A stretch of 64,000 bases of DNA. It comes from Bacteriovorax sp. MedPE-SWde. GTDB lineage: Bacteria > Bdellovibrionota > Bacteriovoracia > Bacteriovoracales > Bacteriovoracaceae. The notes below the pieces were generated by a model. That model saw only the letters and a list, made by a program, of their open reading frames with translations. It ran no database searches and had not been told where the DNA came from. Each line of letters begins with the position of its first letter. Position 1 is the stretch's first letter. Both the position numbers and the translations under genes were made by a program. Positions 41,765 to 48,793 of this stretch are shown here, in pieces. The stretch is from contig MPCU01000004.1 of the NCBI GenBank assembly GCA_001874305.1, positions 1-64,000 of the forward strand, in the 5' to 3' direction.

Positions 41765-43096
41765 ATGAATAAACTCATTGAAAAGTACGACAGACCAGGA
41801 CCAAGATATACAAGCTTCCCAGCACTTCCATTTTGGAAGAATGACCTCGACGAAGCTCAATGGGTTGAACACATAAGAGAGTCTCTATTAATTGAACCTG
41901 CAATAGACTTGTATATTCATATCCCTTTTTGCCAAAAGCTATGCTGGTACTGTGGGTGCAATAGAATTATCACAAAGGACCAAAAACGCTCTAATGAATA
42001 TATACAGGCCCTAAAGAATGAATGGAGCTTTTATCTTCATCACTTTCCAGGTATTGAAATCAAGTCTATCCACTTTGGAGGGGGAACACCTACCTTTCTT
42101 CCTGCTGAGCAGTTAAATGAGCTGCTATCTATATTCTCTAATCATATTGACCCAAAGTTTATTGGCTCAATTGAAATTGATCCAAGAACTGTAGATAGAG
42201 ATCAGCTTATTGTTCTTAAAAGTTTTGGTTTTAAAAGAGCATCCCTTGGCATTCAAGATTTTGAAGAAGAAGTACAAATTGCAATTAATAGAATTCAAAG
42301 CTACTCACTAGTCGAAGGTGTCGTGAAGATGCTTAAAGAGACGGGTTTTGAATCAATCAACTTTGATTTAATCTTTGGACTACCTAAGCAAACAGTGAAG
42401 TCTATAAATGACACAATAGAAAAGGTTTCAAATCTAGATCCAGATCTTCTTGCATTCTATAGCTATGCCCATTTACCAGAAAGAATAGCTAATCAGAAAC
42501 TCATTAATGAAGAATTTCTTCCTATAGGAAAAGATAAACGAGAGCTCTATGAAAAAGGAAAGGCCGCTCTATTTAAAGCTGGATACTTTGAAGTGGGAAT
42601 GGACCATTTTGCAAAGAGTGAAAGCTATCTCTATAAAGCATTTGATAATAAGAAGCTCCATAGATCCTTCATGGGATATACAGACACAAAGTCCTCTACC
42701 TTAATTGGACTTGGCGCTACGAGCATTTCAAATACAAGAACGAGCTTTAGACAAAATGAAAAAGATGTAAAATCCTATGTTGCTCAGATGTCCCAGATAG
42801 CATTACCAGTAAATCAAACATCTCATGTCCTATCAAGTTCAGACCAGGTAACAAATGACATCATACAAAGCCTTATGTGTAATCTACAGGCCGATATAAC
42901 CCTACTAAGAGAAGTTGAAATGTGGTCATTTATAGAGAATGGTCTTAGTGAATTTGAAAAGGATAAGCTCTTAAGAATTGATGATGATATGTTATACATT
43001 ACAGAAATTGGAAGAATTTTTCTAAGAAATATTTGTATGGTTCTAGATCCCTATCTCGGAAAAAAGGGCGCACTAAGATTCAGTCAAACAGTTTAG
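41765..43096 (+). CDS. hemN: Oxygen-independent coproporphyrinogen III dehydrogenase
   Basis: A radical-SAM enzyme that oxidises two propionates of coproporphyrinogen III to vinyl groups, in haem synthesis without O2. The cluster motif is FCQKLCWYCGCN (CxxxCxxC), preceded by RPGPRYTSFPALP, which marks true HemN rather than HemW; HFGGGTPTFL and LGIQDFEEEVQ follow. 443 residues is normal. The ATG at 41765 is preferred to a GTG at 41732, which would lie in the dyad. No ribosome site is seen, consistent with a leaderless message. The stop shares TTAG with the convergent response-regulator gene. Confidence 0.95.
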   Translation: MNKLIEKYDRPGPRYTSFPALPFWKNDLDEAQWVEHIRESLLIEPAIDLYIHIPFCQKLCWYCGCNRIITKDQKRSNEYIQALKNEWSFYLHHFPGIEIKSIHFGGGTPTFLPAEQLNELLSIFSNHIDPKFIGSIEIDPRTVDRDQLIVLKSFGFKRASLGIQDFEEEVQIAINRIQSYSLVEGVVKMLKETGFESINFDLIFGLPKQTVKSINDTIEKVSNLDPDLLAFYSYAHLPERIANQKLINEEFLPIGKDKRELYEKGKAALFKAGYFEVGMDHFAKSESYLYKAFDNKKLHRSFMGYTDTKSSTLIGLGATSISNTRTSFRQNEKDVKSYVAQMSQIALPVNQTSHVLSSSDQVTNDIIQSLMCNLQADITLLREVEMWSFIENGLSEFEKDKLLRIDDDMLYITEIGRIFLRNICMVLDPYLGKKGALRFSQTV

Positions 43097-43773
43097 CTTT
43101 TAACAACATGAATTTGATTATGACGGTTGATTTTAATTGTAAAATTGGCCGGTCTAATCTTATTCCTAAGATTAGTCATATGAGTGTTTATTGCTCTTGA
43201 AACAACAGTAGTATCACCCCAAACATACTTAATTAGCTCTTCTTTGGGAATTCTCTCTTCTTGCTTCATAAGTATATAGTAAAGGATTTTAAATTCTATT
43301 GAAGTAAGAGAAACCTCTTCTCCTTCAATTGATGCCTGGAAATTATCCATACATAACTCAAGATTTTCACAACGAAGAGATGTTTTCTCTTCATTACTAT
43401 CACTTGTTTTAAATAACTTATTTAATATACGAGCTTTAATTTGAGAAGAAGACATTGTTCTAACGAGAAAGTCTTCTGGACCTAAAAGTAGTGCCTTTGA
43501 AACTGTCTCATCAGAGTCATCCATTGAGTAGAACATTACTGGAATACATGCTGTCTCTTCGTCTGCAGCAAGTTCTCTAAAAACTTGAATCCCATCCTTC
43601 ACTGGCATATGAACATCTAATATGACCATGTCCGGCTTTACTGACTTTACATAACTAAGCGCATCAACAGAATCATCTTTAGTAGATATCACAAAATCAT
43701 CCTCAAAAATGTCTTCAAACATTTCAAGGTTTAGTAAATTATCATCAATATAGAGTAACGAGTATTTCTTCAT
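43093..43773 (-). CDS. OmpR-type response regulator with altered receiver
   Basis: 226 residues. The receiver domain has the acidic pair D10/D11 and the phospho-acceptor D53 (MVILDVHMPVKDG). The conserved lysine near residue 105 is replaced by Arg (EDFLVRTMSS where DFLxKP is usual). The C-terminal winged helix (Trans_reg_C) includes LTSIEFKILYYILMKQ and RAINTHMTNLRNKI. No histidine kinase is adjacent, so it is an orphan. Its stop overlaps hemN by 4 bp. Confidence 0.85.
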   Translation of the reverse strand: MKKYSLLYIDDNLLNLEMFEDIFEDDFVISTKDDSVDALSYVKSVKPDMVILDVHMPVKDGIQVFRELAADEETACIPVMFYSMDDSDETVSKALLLGPEDFLVRTMSSSQIKARILNKLFKTSDSNEEKTSLRCENLELCMDNFQASIEGEEVSLTSIEFKILYYILMKQEERIPKEELIKYVWGDTTVVSRAINTHMTNLRNKIRPANFTIKINRHNQIHVVKS

Positions 43774-43893
43774 GGATTATTAGTAGTTTACACAATTTTT
43801 CTTGCTTTTAAGAGTCAAGAAATCTTTATTATACAAAACAATTATTATTTCACACCGCTTTAAGTCATTAATATCTCGTAGTCGTCAATCCAT

Positions 43894-45396
43894 CTAGAGT
43901 ATTGAACGAATTCTATTGTAGAAATATTGCTTCTCTTCTTTACTAAAAAGAAGAAGATTACAGACCAGAAGATTAGCGACTCCAATAAAGAGTCCATACA
44001 TAAAGAGCGCTGACCATGTCTTAACAATACTAAAGTCATAAAAATGAAGACCTAGATAAGATACAAAAAGTAAGTAGATTAATGAAGGAAGAAAAGTAAG
44101 AACAATCTTTTTAACCGATAGAGCGAACTCATCTTTTAAATGCCAAACTATCCACCAACCAAAGAGAGTGAAGTAAGTAAACAGTGTTCCAAGAATTGGA
44201 CCAGAGTGTTTATAAGTTAAAGTGAAATATATTGAAGTACCAATATTCAAAATAGTACTTAAGATTTGTAGTTTCATTAAGCGATGAACTTTATGAGTTA
44301 CAGTAAAACACCATCCCCAAAATGTTAAAACAGATTGAACGAACATATTAACAACTGCTACAAAAATAAAAAAGTCACTAACAAAGAGAGACTCCCCTAC
44401 CCATAAAGTAACAAATGACTTGGAAAGGAAAATAATTGGAACTGCAAAGATCACAGATACAACTGAGATAAATTTAGAAATTCTAAAAAAGAGATCTCGA
44501 AATTTTTCATCTTCTCCAGAGTTATATAACTCTCCCATTGCTGCCCACGTTGCACCAGAAATCCCCATGAGAAAATTTCCAGCTATGCTAACAATTCTTT
44601 GTGATATGAAAAATGCTGAAACAGCTATTGGAGACATACACTTCGAAATAATAATAGTATCGGAGTAGATACTTAAGCGCCCCGTAATACTCGTCAATAG
44701 AACTGGCCATTGTATATGCCAAATATCTTTCTTTTTCTGTTCAATTTCCTCGCTTGTAATTTCTCTTTCTAGAGGAGGTACAATTTTTTTAAACTTATAA
44801 AGATAGTAGAAGTATGGAAGAAGCTGACCAAAAGCAAAGCCAATTGCCATCCCCACAAGTCCAAAGCCAATATACCCAAGACCAATTGCAACAACTGAGT
44901 AGAAGACATTTTGAAAAGTTAATCCAAAACCAATTAAATATCCTAATTGTTTAGCTTCTAAGTACGCTTGATTTACCTTTAGAGACAAAAAGAAAATACC
45001 TATTCCCATAATCAGATATGCTAAGTAGAACTCTCTCTTTGGGATATCTGAAACTGGAACAAGATAGGAAAGAAATGGTATAAATGCTAGAAATACAAAA
45101 ACAGAAACAACTGTAATTTTATAGTATATTCTCTTACTTGCTATGATTGCTGCCCACTTATCTGACACGTCCATTTTGGCCATGGATTTATTCAGAATCA
45201 TCATCATAGATCCAAAAATTCCAACATCTAAAATACCAAAGTAAGAAAAGATATCAAAGAGAACACGATAGACACCATATCTCTCTTCACCTACATACTT
45301 CAATAGTAGCGGAGCCGTTATGAAACTAACGATGATTCCCGCAATCATTCGGAAATTCTGTACAAAGAAACTGATTAAACTTTTTTTAGACCTCAA
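43894..45396 (-). CDS. Wzx-like oligosaccharide flippase (MOP superfamily)
   Basis: 500 residues with about fourteen hydrophobic helices. The start RSKKSLISFFVQNFRMIAGI and the repeated membrane pattern are those of Wzx/RfbX flippases, which move lipid-linked glycans across the inner membrane. The main polysaccharide locus at 21-34 kb lacks a flippase, so this gene could supply it (inference). The 120-bp gap between it and the response regulator shows no clear terminator. Confidence 0.82.
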   Translation of the reverse strand: MRSKKSLISFFVQNFRMIAGIIVSFITAPLLLKYVGEERYGVYRVLFDIFSYFGILDVGIFGSMMMILNKSMAKMDVSDKWAAIIASKRIYYKITVVSVFVFLAFIPFLSYLVPVSDIPKREFYLAYLIMGIGIFFLSLKVNQAYLEAKQLGYLIGFGLTFQNVFYSVVAIGLGYIGFGLVGMAIGFAFGQLLPYFYYLYKFKKIVPPLEREITSEEIEQKKKDIWHIQWPVLLTSITGRLSIYSDTIIISKCMSPIAVSAFFISQRIVSIAGNFLMGISGATWAAMGELYNSGEDEKFRDLFFRISKFISVVSVIFAVPIIFLSKSFVTLWVGESLFVSDFFIFVAVVNMFVQSVLTFWGWCFTVTHKVHRLMKLQILSTILNIGTSIYFTLTYKHSGPILGTLFTYFTLFGWWIVWHLKDEFALSVKKIVLTFLPSLIYLLFVSYLGLHFYDFSIVKTWSALFMYGLFIGVANLLVCNLLLFSKEEKQYFYNRIRSIL

Positions 45397-45457
45397 ATAA
45401 CGTACCCTATACCAAAAATAACAATATCTTTAGTATAGCGAACTTTATACTCGCTTC

Positions 45458-46006
45458 CTATGCGGCACTACTATTTTCTTTTTCATCCATCCCTTTTTGA
45501 AGAGCATCATTCCAATACTTCATAGTTTCTTCACCTATAAAGTGCTTATAGTTAGGATATACTTCTTTTTGTAAGTAATTCACCAACTCATGTGCTTCAT
45601 CTTCAAGTCCGAAAATAACCAAAGAGTGAATCACTCTAGCGATACGGATAAAATTATGGTTATAGGCCGTCGGCCAGTCCTTCGTAAGGAAGTTTTGAAA
45701 GCCTCGTGGTCGAGTAAACTTACAGGCTGAATGTTTTACCTCAAAACCCCAAAAGTTTTCCATTATATTTAACGAATGGAGGATATTTTCTTTTACTGCA
45801 TCATCTTTTAACATCTCTTTAAGGTCTGCTTGTCCAACAACAGGCGCAGTATCATTGTGCTTACTCATCATCTCCAATGGAAACATCCATTGAATAAAGT
45901 GGTGAGTATTCTCTAGCTCCCAGTCGTTAAAACTCCACATATCTTTTAGGTACAACCCTTCGGGGTTTCTTTGTTTATTAGTATAGAATGAACGTAATTG
46001 CCCCAT
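45458..46006 (-). CDS. OGFr-N-domain-like protein
   Basis: 182 residues, cytoplasmic. The central WSFNDWELENTHHFIQWMFPL (around residues 24-44, W-x-x-W plus LExxHxxIQWMFP) is the hallmark of the OGFr N-terminal domain, first named in animals and also found in bacteria. Further along, FQNFLTKDWPTAYNHNFIRI and RVIHSLVIFGLEDEA are consistent with a helical fold. Function in bacteria is unknown. A CAGGAGGAATTC ribosome site precedes the ATG. It is a single gene. Confidence 0.75.
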   Translation of the reverse strand: MGQLRSFYTNKQRNPEGLYLKDMWSFNDWELENTHHFIQWMFPLEMMSKHNDTAPVVGQADLKEMLKDDAVKENILHSLNIMENFWGFEVKHSACKFTRPRGFQNFLTKDWPTAYNHNFIRIARVIHSLVIFGLEDEAHELVNYLQKEVYPNYKHFIGEETMKYWNDALQKGMDEKENSSAA

Positions 46007-46194
46007 GAATTCCTCCTGATTTAGTACAGTACTATTATACTATTGAGAGGAATAATACAGATTATGATACTTAGCTTTCTCTAAGCTTTTGAATTTACGG
46101 AAAATATAAACGACTTAACGACTAGATTAATTGGCAATAAGAACTATTGAAGACAATCAAGAAATCTTGACTGTTAATATTTTTTAAAAGTCTT

Positions 46195-46302
46195 TAGAAT
46201 TAGGATAGATAAAGTTTTTGGGCGACATCTTCTCGAATTTGTTGTCTCATCCCTATGCAAACCATGCACTAAATGGGCCTTCGTAAGAGGGCCCATTTTT
46301 TT
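46195..46302 (+). ncRNA. Candidate small RNA ending at a strong terminator
   Basis: A strong intrinsic terminator lies on the plus strand although no plus-strand protein gene ends nearby: AAATGGGCC (46271-46279), 10-nt loop, GGCCCATTT (46290-46298) and seven T residues (46296-46302). Upstream, TAGAAT (46195-46200) could be a -10; TTGACT at 46167 is 22 bp away, too far for a good -35. Only a tiny open frame (M-Q-T-M-H) precedes the hairpin. The RNA start is a guess. The rest of the gap 46007-46194 contains a small dyad (TCAAGAAATCTTGA, 46157-46170). Confidence 0.4.
46271..46302 (+). terminator. Strong plus-strand intrinsic terminator
   Basis: 9-bp GC-rich stem (AAATGGGCC / GGCCCATTT), loop of 10 bases, then seven T residues. 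The minus-strand reading of the hairpin is not followed by a T tract, so it does not primarily terminate the gene ending at 46301 on the minus strand. Confidence 0.85.
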
Positions 46303-46762
46303 ATAAGCGTCCACCACAATGAGGCATTGTTGGATCATAAGGATTGTGAACTTTTTCTTTCTTCGATATATCTTGAATCCACTTCTTTCTCACCATAGGA
46401 CAATAATAAGCTTGGTACTTTTCTCCAAGGTCAAACTTATTAATAACTCTAATTAAATAAACATTCGCAAAGTGATAGTACTTATTATTGTCATCCCTTG
46501 AGTTTGAGTTAGCAATTTTCTTTAAGTACTTAATAGCATTTTTAATAATTGGTTTTATTTTCTTATGCTCTACTTTAGTTAAGCTCTTAACGAGGTCCTT
46601 TTTTACATCAACGACCTTTTTAACATCATATGAGAAGTAGGACTCATGAAGCTTCTCATTAGTCTCTAGAGACTTTATTAATAATTTCTTTGTTTTTGGA
46701 TCTACTGCTTCTTTTGCAAAAATAGAAAAACCTAAAATAATTAAAACTAAAATCTTCTTCAT
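46301..46762 (-). CDS. Exported DUF3347-like protein
   Basis: 153 residues with a signal peptide (MKKILVLIILGFSIFAKEA). The C-terminal segment AYYCPMVRKKWIQ then NPYDPTMPHCGG matches the end of DUF3347 domains (CPM...W...NPY...M..CG), which are found in or next to copper/heavy-metal efflux proteins such as CusB homologues. The cysteines and Met could bind metal. It follows the Hsp20-like gene by 9 bp and is cotranscribed with it. An AGGATG ribosome site is seen. Confidence 0.72.
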   Translation of the reverse strand: MKKILVLIILGFSIFAKEAVDPKTKKLLIKSLETNEKLHESYFSYDVKKVVDVKKDLVKSLTKVEHKKIKPIIKNAIKYLKKIANSNSRDDNNKYYHFANVYLIRVINKFDLGEKYQAYYCPMVRKKWIQDISKKEKVHNPYDPTMPHCGGRL

Positions 46763-46771
46763 AAATTCATC

Positions 46772-47278
46772 CTATACTTTTTTAAATTCTATTATAATAT
46801 TATCACCCTCTGTTTTAACATCAGGGTTTCCTTGATCAACGTCTTTAGGAATATAGAAGCTTCGTGAGAATGAGGACTTTGTTTTTGATGTTCCCCAGTC
46901 ATTCTTAATAATCTTCTCTACATTAAGACTAACTACAAAGAGACCTTTATTAACGTTGAACTTTAAAGAATCTCTATTTATTCCTACTCCACTAATAACG
47001 ATCTTGTAAAACTTATCAGTCTCGAATTCTTCGACTTCAACCCCACCAGATAGTCCTCTCTCAAGCTTCTTCATTTGTTTTTTAAAAATATTATCCATGG
47101 ACTTCATCATAAGATCTTTATTATTGTCCATAGGGTTTCCAAACGCTCTGTTTTTGGCCCTTAGCTTTTGCTGAGAATCACCTTTAGTATTTTCTATATG
47201 GACATAGTCATTAATCCCATATGCAATAATAACCCCAAGCCCGAAGGCCAACGCATGGGTCAAGTATGTTTTCTTCAT
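46772..47278 (-). CDS. Membrane-anchored Hsp20/alpha-crystallin-like protein
   Basis: 168 residues. A single N-terminal hydrophobic helix (THALAFGLGVIIAYGIN) anchors a periplasmic part: a charged linker with a helical stretch (MKSMDNIFKKQMKKLERGL), then from about residue 80 the beta-sandwich of small heat-shock proteins (FYKIVISGVGINRDSLKF, FVVSLNVEKI, FSRSFYIPKDVDQ, GDNIIIEFKKV). Envelope chaperone activity is inferred. Small heat-shock proteins are normally cytoplasmic. First gene of a pair with the DUF3347-like gene. TATAAT lies 30-40 bp upstream on this strand. Confidence 0.75.
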   Translation of the reverse strand: MKKTYLTHALAFGLGVIIAYGINDYVHIENTKGDSQQKLRAKNRAFGNPMDNNKDLMMKSMDNIFKKQMKKLERGLSGGVEVEEFETDKFYKIVISGVGINRDSLKFNVNKGLFVVSLNVEKIIKNDWGTSKTKSSFSRSFYIPKDVDQGNPDVKTEGDNIIIEFKKV

Positions 47279-47353
47279 AAGATTCCTCTCAATTGTTGAC
47301 GCCGATATATTATAATGATTTATTCATTATTTAAACAATTAGAGGTCAATTGA

Positions 47354-48022
47354 ATGAAAGATAAGAAGAAAGTTGTTCTATTTTGGAGTGGTGGTAAAGA
47401 TTCAGCAATGGCCCTTAAGAGAATTAAAGAAAACCCTAACTTAGAAATAGTCTCACTAGTATCAACTTTTGACGCACTCAGTAGCGAAATTAAGTACCAT
47501 GGTGTACCAGAGGTCTTAATCACACAACAAGCACAACTTCTGGGGCTTCCACTAATAAGAGTCTATCTTCCACAGGACTGTACTAATGAACAGTACCAAG
47601 AAGCACTTGATAAGTACCTGCGACTATTTAAAGCAAAAGGTGTTGAGCTTGTGGCCTTTGGCGATATACACCTCGAAGACATTAGGAAGTACAGAGAAGA
47701 GCTACTTGCCCCTTATGAACTAGAAGCATATTTTCCTCTGTGGAAAGAGGATCCAAAAGCTTTATTTAGCGAGCTCTTAACGAGCGGACATAGAGTTATC
47801 ATCAGTTCAGTAAATGAAGATGTACTGCCCATCAGGTTTCTCGCGAAGGAGCTTTCCCATGAACTCATCGACCAATTTGAGAATATAGATATCCTTGGAG
47901 AAAATGGTGAATATCATTCATTTGTAACATTTGGTCCGGGCTTTAAAATGAGGGTTTTGTTTTCAAAAAATGTAACTATCTCTCAAGGTCCTTACACTGT
48001 ATGTAAGTTAAGAGAGGCTTAA
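47354..48022 (+). CDS. COG2102/DUF71 ATP-pyrophosphatase-like amidoligase, probable B12 salvage
   Basis: 222 residues. An N-type ATP pyrophosphatase: the PP-loop is VLFWSGGKDSAMALKR; the family C-terminal motif is GENGEYHSFVTFGPGF. Eukaryal and archaeal members (Dph6) amidate diphthine, which bacteria lack; comparative genomics has linked a bacterial subgroup to vitamin B12 salvage. Here it lies just upstream of a cobalamin riboswitch, btuB-like receptor and tonB, which supports that subgroup. An AGAGGT ribosome site precedes the ATG. Confidence 0.83.
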   Translation: MKDKKKVVLFWSGGKDSAMALKRIKENPNLEIVSLVSTFDALSSEIKYHGVPEVLITQQAQLLGLPLIRVYLPQDCTNEQYQEALDKYLRLFKAKGVELVAFGDIHLEDIRKYREELLAPYELEAYFPLWKEDPKALFSELLTSGHRVIISSVNEDVLPIRFLAKELSHELIDQFENIDILGENGEYHSFVTFGPGFKMRVLFSKNVTISQGPYTVCKLREA

Positions 48023-48114
48023 CAATTAGAGTCCTACCTTTAGAATAAATCTTCATATTTATTCATCAAAACCTCATCATCATTTATTATCATAATGATG
48101 AATGGAGGTATAAG

Positions 48115-48630
48115 GTGAAAAGAAATTCTAACTATATTCCAGTAATTGTCAGAACTCTCTTGGGAGCTATCTTTCTTATTAGCGGTACGAACTCATTCAT
48201 GAGTTTCCTACCTGAAGAACAATACTCTGCAGAAGGTCTTCAGTTTATAAATGCTTTAAAAGAGTCAGGTTACCTATTTGCGCTGATAAAGAGTATGGAG
48301 ATACTTGGAGGCTCAATGTTAATTTTCAACCTCTTCGTGCCCGCTGTAATCACACTACTAGCTCCAATTATTGTTAATATATTTCTCTTTGAGCTCTTGC
48401 TTAGTGATAGCTACCTTATTGTGCCTACTATTCTTCTCGCATGTGAATGCTATCTCTTTTATGAGTATAGAAAACTATTCTCATGGCTCTTTGTTTATCA
48501 AGTTCAAACGCATACAAATGATCTCCATCCACCTGAACTGATAATTCTAGATCAACTGAAAGAAGAGAATCCTGAAGAGTATGAACATCTCATTAAGGCG
48601 AGAGGTGTTAACAACATAATAATGCGATAA
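48115..48630 (+). CDS. DoxX-like membrane protein
   Basis: 171 residues. The N-terminal two thirds form four hydrophobic helices with a DoxX-type layout (VRTLLGAIFLISGTNSFMSF near the start, LIKSMEILGGSMLIFNLFVPA); a soluble tail of about 55 residues follows. DoxX family members vary in role; none can be assigned. It begins with GTG behind GGAGG and sits between the DUF71 gene and the riboswitch, on the same strand. Confidence 0.7.
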   Translation: MKRNSNYIPVIVRTLLGAIFLISGTNSFMSFLPEEQYSAEGLQFINALKESGYLFALIKSMEILGGSMLIFNLFVPAVITLLAPIIVNIFLFELLLSDSYLIVPTILLACECYLFYEYRKLFSWLFVYQVQTHTNDLHPPELIILDQLKEENPEEYEHLIKARGVNNIIMR

Positions 48631-48635
48631 ATTTA

Positions 48636-48660
48636 TCACCTCGACTCATCATCGAGGTGA
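48636..48660 (+). terminator. Hairpin after the DoxX-like gene
   Basis: Perfect 9-bp stem TCACCTCGA (48636-48644) and TCGAGGTGA (48652-48660) with a 7-nt loop, 5 bp after the stop. The T-rich run (ctctctttttc) begins about 5-10 bases later. It probably ends the DoxX-like transcript before the riboswitch leader. Confidence 0.55.
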
Positions 48661-48697
48661 CAACTCCTCTCTTTTTCTGCTACCTTTACCGTAATAT

Positions 48698-48782
48698 TAA
48701 ATGAACATCGACTATGGTGAACTTGGTGAAATTCCAAGACTGTCCCGCAACGGTTAAAGTCCGACCCCAGTATGTTTTTCCC
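48698..48782 (+). promoter_or_regulatory. Cobalamin riboswitch
   Basis: The conserved core GGTGAAATTCC...GACTGTCCCGCAACGGTTAAAGTCCGA at 48725-48763 is the central element of cobalamin riboswitches (GGTGaAAaTCC, CTGtCCCGCAAC). The element ends about 12 bp before the btuB ATG. The ribosome site GAGGAGG (48783-48789) directly follows, so control is probably translational. The boundaries are approximate. Confidence 0.9.
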
Positions 48783-48793
48783 GAGGAGGCAAA

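Noticed and set aside
46201-46240. σ28-like TAAAGTTT in the gap near 46210
   Set aside because: The -10 element GCCGATAA is missing at the right distance.
46195-46270. tRNA or 4.5S/6S RNA in the orphan-terminator gap
   Set aside because: No cloverleaf, no SRP-loop motif and no 6S-type long hairpin can be drawn.
47354-48022. Diphthine-ammonia ligase (Dph6) as the product
   Set aside because: Bacteria lack diphthamide; the B12 context gives a better reading.
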